A stretch of DNA of 64,000 nucleotides from Ustilaginoidea virens. Its lineage: Eukaryota; Ascomycota; Sordariomycetes; Hypocreales; Clavicipitaceae. The DNA is taken from positions 4,268,001 through 4,332,000 of the forward strand of contig NC_057319.1 of NCBI RefSeq assembly GCF_000687475.1, written 5' to 3'. The stretch's first letter is position 1. Each line of letters opens with the position of its first letter. Below, one piece after another: positions 56,029-64,000 of this stretch. A model generated the notes under the pieces. That model was not told where the DNA came from, did not search any database, and was given only the letters and a program-made list of their open reading frames with translations. The position numbers and the translations under genes are program-made.

Positions 56029-57760
56029 GGTTATAAGCCCGATATCTTAAGGCTTCCAGCTTAAGACTTTTTTACGCTAACTTAGGATTTTAACGCACTT
56101 AGTAGCTAACCTTCCAGAAATCTAACTAACGATATTACTATCCGCAGTAAGGGACTGATCATCCCAGATTTAAGAACCTAGCTACCACACCAAGCTGCAA
56201 CACATCCTTTTTGCAATAGGATTTTCTAAGGTTATTCCTTAATGCAGCTTTCTTTTAGTTTTATCTAGATTTTCAGTCTTGATTTTCTTCGCATTTTTAA
56301 GACTTTCCGGCACCTTTTCTCTTCCTATAATGGCCAGTCAGAACGTTCCTGCTAATAACCTAGGCCATAATAACCCAGGCCATAATAACCCAGGCTACCA
56401 AGTCCCTGATACGGCAGAGGTAGAAAAATCTAATAATGACTAGGAAATTGCCTAGCTTAGGGAAGACTAATAGGAAATGAGAAAAGAATTTAGTTATAAA
56501 TTTAATCGAATGAACTTAAAAATCGATTTTTTAGCTAATAAGGTAGGCACCTTAGTAGACAGACTAATCAAGCCTGCTGCCAGCCTACTATTATAGGATA
56601 TGATGGATGTGGATACCTTCTAAACTCCTATGGGTAAAGGAAATACCTCTCTACCTAAAGCCTAGTAATAACCCCTGCCGGTTCTATCTAGCATTAGCAG
56701 CTAAGTTAGCGCTATAGCTATTAAGAAACTAGCTAAGACAGCCAATAGATTCTAGGAATCCTAAAAGCTAAGGGGGGCATCTAACTTCGACTAATAGAAA
56801 TAGGCCCTTATAATTTAACTTAGGGCACTTAATATCGCTAAATTTATCGAAGAACCTTCTATTGCTAGTAAATTTAACGATTTAGAGTAAGCACTTTTAC
56901 TATTACTTATTAAGAATAGTTGCATAGAAGGACCAGCTGCCGCTATCAACTGGTATACTAACCTAGAGTCAGCCTTTATATTACTCACTAAATAGTATTC
57001 TTACTCATCAGACGTATAGCGGACCTACCTATACCCTGCCTTCTATTAACTAAATTTTATAGGCTATAAGGGTACCTTGGAATCTTTCAATACCTCCTTT
57101 AATAGCTACCTATCTAGGCTGCAAATTTTAGGCTCCTATATATAACCTTTCGACTAAATCAGCTAGTATTTATATGCTGTAGAAGGGGTCTTTTTTTAGT
57201 GGGCAGAACGGTACTGTATAATGATGAGAATCGCCTATACTTAGGGAAATACATTAAATATTAACCTGCAATTTTATATGGTTGATTTACTAGAAGAATA
57301 ACACATTAAAGGATCATCAGTAGTAAGGGCTACTACCCACCTCGTAAAGGTTAAGGGTGCCGCTACTAATAATAGTAGCAAGCTAGCTAGTAACAACACT
57401 AGCAAGGGTAGTAAAAATACTACTACTAACGCTAATAAAAAGAAATAAGGGTCTTCTACCTAATAAGGGTCTTCTTTAGCCATATAAGGTAAGCTGGAAA
57501 ATAAGAAGAAGAAAGAAAAGAAAGATTCAGCTAATAAAGCAGATACCCTATAAAAGATTAATGAAAAAGAAAAGACTATTAATTCCTTTATACTAGGGAA
57601 TTATAACACTCTAAATCTTATACCTAGTGAGATAGCCTATTCTTCCTTTTAGGACTGCGAATATATATAATTTCTAGCTACTAGCTATAGTATATAATCC
57701 GGTGGGAAAACGCTAATAGATTCTTTACTCTACGATACTAGTTCTATAGTATATATTATT
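55313..57760 (+). mobile_element. 5' half of a second family 1 copia copy, inserted in family 2 integrase
   Basis: It starts with a 716-bp LTR, then a primer-binding site (GGTTATAAGCCC at 56029) and gag from 56330. Homology to the element at 42773 continues to the protease motif (about 57735-57758) and then stops. Its gag lacks the solo LTR, so it shows the empty site. Gag has an extra short tandem (AATAACCCAGGCCAT, about 56355-56398). It is more heavily TA-converted than the first copy. Confidence 0.88.
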
Positions 57761-59290
57761 AAATTACTCTAGGGGCTATTCTAAGCTAGAATTGCCTATC
57801 TAATACTCCGGCAAATAATCCGGAAGGGAAAAACCCGAGGTCCGGGGGGAAAACCCTTCCTACTAATATAATTATAACGACTAGGGAGTCGGGCCCCCGG
57901 GGGGGCCGATAGGTTTCCGGTATATAGGGAAGGTGAGTACGCTGCCGCTTAGGATCGTACCTAGCGGTAGTATTAAGAAGAGTGCGAAAGCGATCCAGAG
58001 AAAGTAGGTCTAGAAAAAGGTAGGTCTAGTATCTATAGGGGAGGGGTGGTCCTAGGTTAGTGCGCTATAAGTCGAAAGTGAAGTAGAGGTTATACAAGCG
58101 GGGCAGTACCGGCTGCGCAATACGCGCGCTGGCTATACGGCGTATGTATTGCGTAGGGGCATTAGAGTAAGAGTAAGGGAACTTTCTATTATTAGGGCCG
58201 CATCGGCGGCGAATCGGCTATAAGGGGGGTACTTAGTAGAAGGCAAGCGGTATCGGGTCGGGGGTTAAAGTAAGCCAAGTATAAAGAGAGAGCGCAGGGG
58301 CTTCTAATCGGGCGAAAATATAAAGGTATGGGTGCCCCCGACTTTTTAATCCCTTTTTCTTCCTTTCTATATAGCCATTATTTTTCTATATATAATCCCC
58401 TTAAGCCCCGTTCTCTAGTACTATAGGGATAACGCTAACCTATATAATAGGGCGGTAATAATAGCAGCAGTATCAGCATCGGCGACAGCAGTAGTAATAG
58501 CATCAGCAGCAGCAATAGCAGTAGCAGCAACAGCTATAGCAATAGCAATAATAATAATAGCAGTAGTATACCGAAAAAGTCGGCATTTTTAAATAAGGGG
58601 GTGGGTATTACCCGCTCCTGCTATACTAGTATTACTAACCCGTTATTACTAGCCTGGCGAATTATAAGGCTGGCCTTACGACCCTTACCTAATATAAGCC
58701 GAAGACCCTGAATATTATTACTACTCTCAATAAGGTAAGACCCGACCAACCGAACCCTAATCCAACTAGCATTTAAATAATAATAATACGGCATGGTGCC
58801 GTATAAGGCCTAGGGCAGCATATTTCGCGTATACTATAGTAGGGAAGACCTACCAACCCTTTAAACGGACTCCTAAGAACCAGAAGTCTATTTATACCCT
58901 CCTAGGTGCCTAGGAGGTACTAGCTATAGGGGGGGAGATATATATAAGGTATAGAGACTATATAGGATAGGTGCTAATATAGATAGGTCGATAACTACTA
59001 CGCCCTCTAGTTAAGGGCGCGGTAGGCATCGACTGCCTATAGTAGGGAGAAAGTAGTAGTAGCGGCAGTAGTAGTAGGGGGGAGTATTACTCTTGGGGTG
59101 ATCTAGGAGGCGCTAGACCTTAAGGAGCGTAAGGTAGAAGCATTAGAGGGTATCTGGGCTGTATTAGAGCTGCTTATCTTTTAGGGGCAAAAGAGGGCGG
59201 CAGAGGGGGAGGGGGAGAGGGGGGAGAGGGAGGGGGGGCCACTATAGGGGCTAGCGGGGGAGGGGAGGGGGGGGGGGGAGGGGGGCTCTA
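57757..59290 (+). pseudogene. Second copy of the 28.3-29.7 kb GC-rich repeat
   Basis: It begins with AAATTACTCTAGGGGCTATT, matching the reverse complement of 29690-29640. The CGGAAGGGAAAAACCCG block at 57821 matches 29626-29603. In plus orientation it encodes the same decayed protein: a Ser/Asn-rich tract (about 58450-58566), IPKKSAFLNKGVGIT, AWRIIRLALRPL, LNIITTLNKV, VDNYYAL (58992-59012) and the EALDLKERKVEALEG stretch, then a Glu/Gly-rich purine tract to about 59286. It adjoins the 3' side of the minus-strand LINE. Either it is an independent element or it is the LINE's own 3' region read in antisense. Confidence 0.6.
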
Positions 59291-60050
59291 ATATTAATAT
59301 TATAGCTTTAGAATAGCTAAGAATTAATCACGTTTATCTATCTGCTATATCTCCTCTCTCTCGCATTAGGATATTATTATTAGGTATTAGGGGCGGTATT
59401 AGGCAGTCAGGGTCGGCCTAGTGCCTCTATGGGGGCGGGTCGCTAGAGTAATTAAGCGAGCTAGAATTAGTTAAGGCAATTAAGGCTAAGGATCTAGTAT
59501 ATAAGTCGGCAGGCGAGGCTTAGCTTATTAAAGGCAATAGAAATCCCTTAGCGGTCTTAAAAGAGGCTTAGGCCGGTCTTACGCAATTATTAACGCTATC
59601 GTTTGTATTTTAGGCAAGAGAGGATTAGGTAATAATAGTTTTTAGGGGCCTCCCTATATTAGCAGAGAGGCAAGGGTATAATAGGGATTTAGCACTAATA
59701 GAGGAAAAAGTTTAGTCTGATTTTTTTTATGTAAAGCTAGGTAAATACAGCCGATTTATATTTAAGGAGGCTATTATAGAGCTGAATTATTATAGATATA
59801 GATTAGAAGTTTAGGGCCCTTTCTGCCACTATAGGCCCATACTGCCGCCGTCTTACTTTTACAGTAGCTTAGTATTTAGACTACCTAATAAGCTACTCTT
59901 TTACCAGGCATTCCTTAGCTATTAGCCGCTATAGGTCGAGTTCTAAGAACGGGATATATATCTAGGGTCCTTTATAGTTGCTCTACCGATAGTATTAGAG
60001 TATCGCTACCACTATAGCGGAGGCGCAGTTAATTCGCTTAGCTATCCCGG
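59291..60050 (-). other. Decayed region between LINE ORF2 and GC-rich repeat
   Basis: Probably the 3' end of LINE ORF2 and its untranslated tail, since it lies directly downstream of the reverse transcriptase region on the minus strand. Long stop-interrupted frames can be read on both strands and I cannot tell which is real. Confidence 0.35.
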
Positions 60051-63000
60051 TTTTTATTATCCTTTCTAAAAATCGCTAGCAGATATAGTTTAGATATAAG
60101 TCGATAAGTAGTATAACTACCTTAGTCTTAAGGATATCTATTAGTATAGCTTTAAAGGCCCTAATAATGGTTCGAAGGTAAAATAATTATTCTATAGTTA
60201 ATAATTTTGCAATACCTTTCGCCACCCCGCCGGGGGCAGTAGGGGTATACTAAACTCCCGCGCTAAAGGCAATAGTAGTGCGAATGACCTGCATATAAAC
60301 TAATCAGGCCTCCCTATATTAATATCCCTATATAGAGGCCGCTATTACTATAAGGGCAAATCGCTACCGCTCGAGCTTTTTAGCTATTTTTGCATAGTAT
60401 TTACGCTACTAAAGTTTTCAGTAGATTTTAACCCTTAGGAAATAGGTGTACTACTTTAGCTGAATTATTATAGTCCCAAATCAGACCAATATCTCGTCTG
60501 CCTTATAAGCACGCATAAAATAAATAAGCTTGCTTTTCCCTAGGTTAAAATTAAGCCTAACTTATTTAAACCACTCTTTATAGATTGTCTATACCTTTTC
60601 GAATAGGGTCTAGGTCTCCCCTATATTCTTCCTATATACTATAATATTAGTATTATCTGTAAACCCTAGGGTGATAGTAAAGGCTACTTCTTTAAGCTTT
60701 TTATAGAGTAGTATAATATAGACTAAGAAGAGGATAAAAAAGAGGGAGGACCCTTATAAGACCCTAGCAGTAATAGGTAGGTTATTAGTTAATTTGCCCT
60801 TAAAGTAAATCCGCGCTATATAAAAGTCAGTAAAGCCGTAGATCTATACCGTAATCTATAGCAGTAATCCCTTTTTTAAAAGTAGGTAGGTAAGTCGAAT
60901 ATAGTTTACTATATTAAGGGCTATAGATATATTAAGCTAGAGGAGTAAGGCGATCCCGCTATAATGCTATATTATGCGAACTATTTCTATAAGAGTACTA
61001 AGGGCTATATCTATAGAATAATTAGCTCTATTTCCTATCTAAAGGTCTAAAAGTAGGTTATCCTCTTTAAGGGCAACAGTAAGCCAGTATACTACTATAA
61101 CTTCTAGGACTTTACTAGTTAGGTTAAGTAAGGATATCGGTCTTTAGCCTCCCGCTTTAAAGTATTCTTCTAGTTTTTTTCCTAGCTTTCTTAATACGAT
61201 TATATAGGCCTCTTAGAACTAAGCTAGATAATGCTTAATACGGTAGGACTCGTTAAGAAGGTAGGTAAGAGCTATAATTAAAGGGGGGCTATATACCTTA
61301 AGGAATCCTATAGATAGCCTGTCTAGTCTAAGGGCCTTTTAGCTAGCTATATAATAAAGGGCGGTACAAACCTTTTTATATATAAATCTCTTATACGGCG
61401 GGAACTCTATATTAGTAAGTTAGGGGAAGATTAGGTCTAGTATATCCTTAAATATTATATAGGATTAAAGGAAGAAACGTTAAATAAAGACTTATACTTT
61501 TTCGCTATATATAGTTACTAAAGGGTAGCTAAAGCTAGCGCGTTTAAGTGGTAGGATCTCCCTAGACTCGGGGGGGAGGCTATTATATAGTCTGGCCTAT
61601 CGTTCTAGGGATTAGAGGTCTATATTCTATGCTATAGCTTTCCTTAATGCCTCTCTCTAGGAGTATTATCGCTTTTCTTATATAACCCGGGTTTAGGTAG
61701 CTCCTACGTTTTAGGCGGCCCTATAGTTTTCTAGGGTACGGCATACTACCTACTTCTAGTATACTTTCTTCGCGGCAATAGCGGCTATTTTTATACGGTT
61801 ATTCCACTATAGTTTTATAGCGGGGGCTTTAGGGGTTTTCTTTAGGGCTATAATATCTGCAATTTCTTAGAGTTAGTAAGTAAGTTATTCGGTGTATACA
61901 TCTATTTCTTTAGGAGAGCTAAGCGGGGCTATAGTAGTAGCGGGCATAAGGCGGTTTTTAGCTTCTACCTAAGCGAGGTATCGGTCGAGGGATTTCTAGC
62001 TATTTTTCGGGTAGGCTTTAGCGGCTTATAGATTACCAATATCGATACGGATAAGCTATAGAATATAGTCGGACCCGGCGAGGTCTATATTGCCAAGGTA
62101 CTTAATAGTAAGGTCTTATATAACCTAGGTATAGTCTATAGTACTATTTCTTTTACTTAGCGTATGCCGTGTGATTTCGCTATAGGGGGTCGCTAGGCTG
62201 AGTCTCTACTGTATCGTAAGGTCGAAGAGGGTGTCGATATTAGGTAAGGTTCTATTTAGGTTATCCTATAAGGGATAGTGCATATTAAAGTCCCTAATAA
62301 ATATACTTTAGGGTTAGGGCAGGAGCCTTATAAGGTTTATAAGGGGGGTGGTCTAATTATATTTATAGCCTGGGGAGTAAATAGAGTAAATATCGGTTTT
62401 AAAGAGGCGGACCTTATACTAATTAGGTCCTTTCTCGGTAGTCTATATATTAAGACTATGCCGCTTATATATATATATCGCCGCTCGTCCGCTATAGGCT
62501 GCTAATATATACTTACTAAGGCTTAGGCTTAGCGGGGCGCGGCTAAGTATAGCGGGTTCTTAGATCGCTATAACGTTAGGTTCGCTTCAGTAGTAAAGTG
62601 CTATTTATATAAAAGAGGTTTTCTTCTATATATTCTAGTAGAGGACTAATATTATACAGATAAGTATATAAGGGTCGGTGGCAGCGGTATATCGGTAGTT
62701 ATAGTAGAGGCAGAGGTCGGGGCCGGAGTAAGTGCGGACACTAGGGCTAATAGGGTCCTAGTCTATCCTAGCATTAGGACCGGTTATAGAAACGCGGTAA
62801 AGGTATAATTTAGTCTGGCGTTAAATATTCCTCTAGAGATAGAGCCCCCTTAGCTAAGGCAGTAGCTATATTTATATAGGGAGGATCCTTTTAAGATAAT
62901 ACGCTCGATCGGTTCCCTTAAGGGTAAGGTACTAGCTACTTTACATCGGTTCTATTCCGCAATAGGAGTGGTATTTATAGATATTATAGGAGGTACTATA

Positions 63001-63987
63001 AAGAGCCTAGATTAGCTAGCATAAGAATTCCTAGCTAACTCTTACTACTCGTTTAAGGTTCTATAGAGGTAGGACTACGCTAGGTGCGGGCCTTTATAGT
63101 TAAGGTATAATTCCCTTTATCTATAGGAGACTATTAGGTAGGCTTACTCCCCTTCCGGGTGCCTTTCTATGCCGCATCGGCCGCACCATAGGGCCGCTAT
63201 GCAATAGGCCGCGATATATCCAAACTTAAAGCAATTATAGTACTATTTGGGGTATAGGGCGTTATTATAAGGTTCCGCTTCGAATATCTCTGCCTAATAG
63301 ATAATACTAGACTTATAGAGCTTATTAGCGAGGTCAATAGAGTTTATGCCTATAATCAGGGGCGTATATATAGCGGTCCCATATAGGCGGCGGGGGGAGA
63401 CTCTAACGAAGCCTTCTCTATTCGCTTTAGTAAGGTTTTAGCAGATTTCTTTAGTTGCGATATTTACTATATAGCTGGTAGGGAAATTCTTAATAATAAG
63501 ACTGAATAAGTATCGGTTTAGTTCTACCTCTTGCCTAAAGGCAGGTCGGACTTAGGTTATATCGGCGATAAGACTTTTTACTGCTTCTTCTATAAAGGTA
63601 ATAATAGTATCGCTGCTATATAGCCTATATATCGCGACTATAGCGTTCCTAGTAGTAGCTCTATTAATAGCATCTATAATTTCGACTAGTATTCAGTTGT
63701 ATAAGACCTTACTGATACTATTGCCTTTGATTAAAATTTCCCTATGGATATATGGCGGGACCGGAAGGGGAGCGACGGTATATTAGGGTGGTATAGCAGT
63801 AGCAGTATATCCTTATGCCGCGATATTTGCCTAGGTGGTAGCCGGCGCCTATTTTGGGATATCCTAGAGGGCCGATTTAATAGCTTTTTCGATAGTCTTT
63901 AAAATTATATCGGTGAGGGTGCCGATAGGGTCTAGGGTAGCCTTACTATAGGCCGCATCGGCTACGATTTCCATGATTTCTTACATT
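60050..63987 (-). mobile_element. RIP-decayed Tad1-like LINE (non-LTR retrotransposon), ORF1 and ORF2
   Basis: Minus-strand reading. ORF1 starts at about 63987 (ATG then TAA for Gln) with MEIVADAAYSKATLDPIGTL, and ends with a zinc-knuckle block YYNCFKFGYIAAYC and CGRCGIERHP (about 63160-63260). ORF2 has an EEP endonuclease segment (IRDFNMHYPL near 62290, GSDYIL near 62065). Its reverse transcriptase carries RPISLLNLTSKVLEVVV (about 61080-61140) and the catalytic-box relic GFTDNTNIIVY, where the family has FxDDTN (about 60630-60665). A downstream KSKLIYFMRAYKADE and YTPTAPGGVAKGIAKLL follow. Many TAG/TAA codons make it nonfunctional. The 5' end lies beyond the window. Confidence 0.88.
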
Positions 63988-64000
63988 TGTCTTAGTACCG

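Noticed and set aside
59521..60050. Plus-strand, stop-interrupted frame rich in Tyr, Phe and Leu
   Set aside because: Neighbouring sequence is clearly minus-strand LINE; the aromatic-rich plus reading is probably antisense, though I could not settle it.
62278..62505. 75-codon plus-strand frame in the LINE
   Set aside because: It is antisense to the endonuclease region of the minus-strand LINE and has no recognisable motif.

Overview
The window reads as nuclear DNA of a filamentous ascomycete, most likely a Hypocreales-type Sordariomycete (inference). The evidence is intron-rich genes with 60-150 bp GT..AG introns, a fungal Kar2 with an HDEL tail, a Kch1-type K+ channel, a Delta8-sphingolipid desaturase, a carboxy-cis,cis-muconate cyclase, and transposons decayed in the style of repeat-induced point mutation (RIP).

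Positions 1-39.9 kb form a GC-balanced gene-bearing block. In order: KAR2/BiP (+), an unrecognised basic protein (+), Delta8-sphingolipid desaturase (-), a DUF2461/TIGR02453 protein (+), a secreted endonuclease/exonuclease/phosphatase-family nuclease (-), a decayed NMN adenylyltransferase fragment (-), Kch1 K+ channel (-), a small putative roadblock-like protein (+), an unrecognised 641-residue low-complexity protein (-), a GC-rich decayed repeat with 16-bp flanking direct repeats, glyoxalase I (+), D-3-phosphoglycerate dehydrogenase (+), a CNNM/Mam3-type DUF21-CBS membrane protein (+) and carboxy-cis,cis-muconate cyclase (-). These are mostly housekeeping genes with no operon-like or cluster logic. 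Intergenic DNA is long and rich in homopolymers, microsatellites and two recurring short palindromes (AGGTACCT and TACGGAGTA/TACTCCGTA).

At about 39.9 kb the composition switches sharply to AT-rich DNA with no intact gene to the window end. It holds a decayed spliced gene relic (40.3-41.2 kb). Next is a complete, stop-riddled Ty1/copia element (42,773-51,032) with 726-bp LTRs and a perfect 5-bp target duplication, carrying a solo LTR of a second family in its gag. A second copia family (from 51,385) is cut in its integrase by a third copia element (from 55,313). That copy is in turn interrupted near 57.76 kb by a segment homologous to the 28-29 kb repeat, followed by a minus-strand Tad1-like LINE that runs off the window end.

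Stop codons in the repeats are mainly TAG and TAA where CAG, CAA or TGG is expected, as RIP would produce. Gene models were derived by reading splice sites and keeping frame; all spliced models below are multiples of three. Family assignments come from recognised motifs, not database searches.
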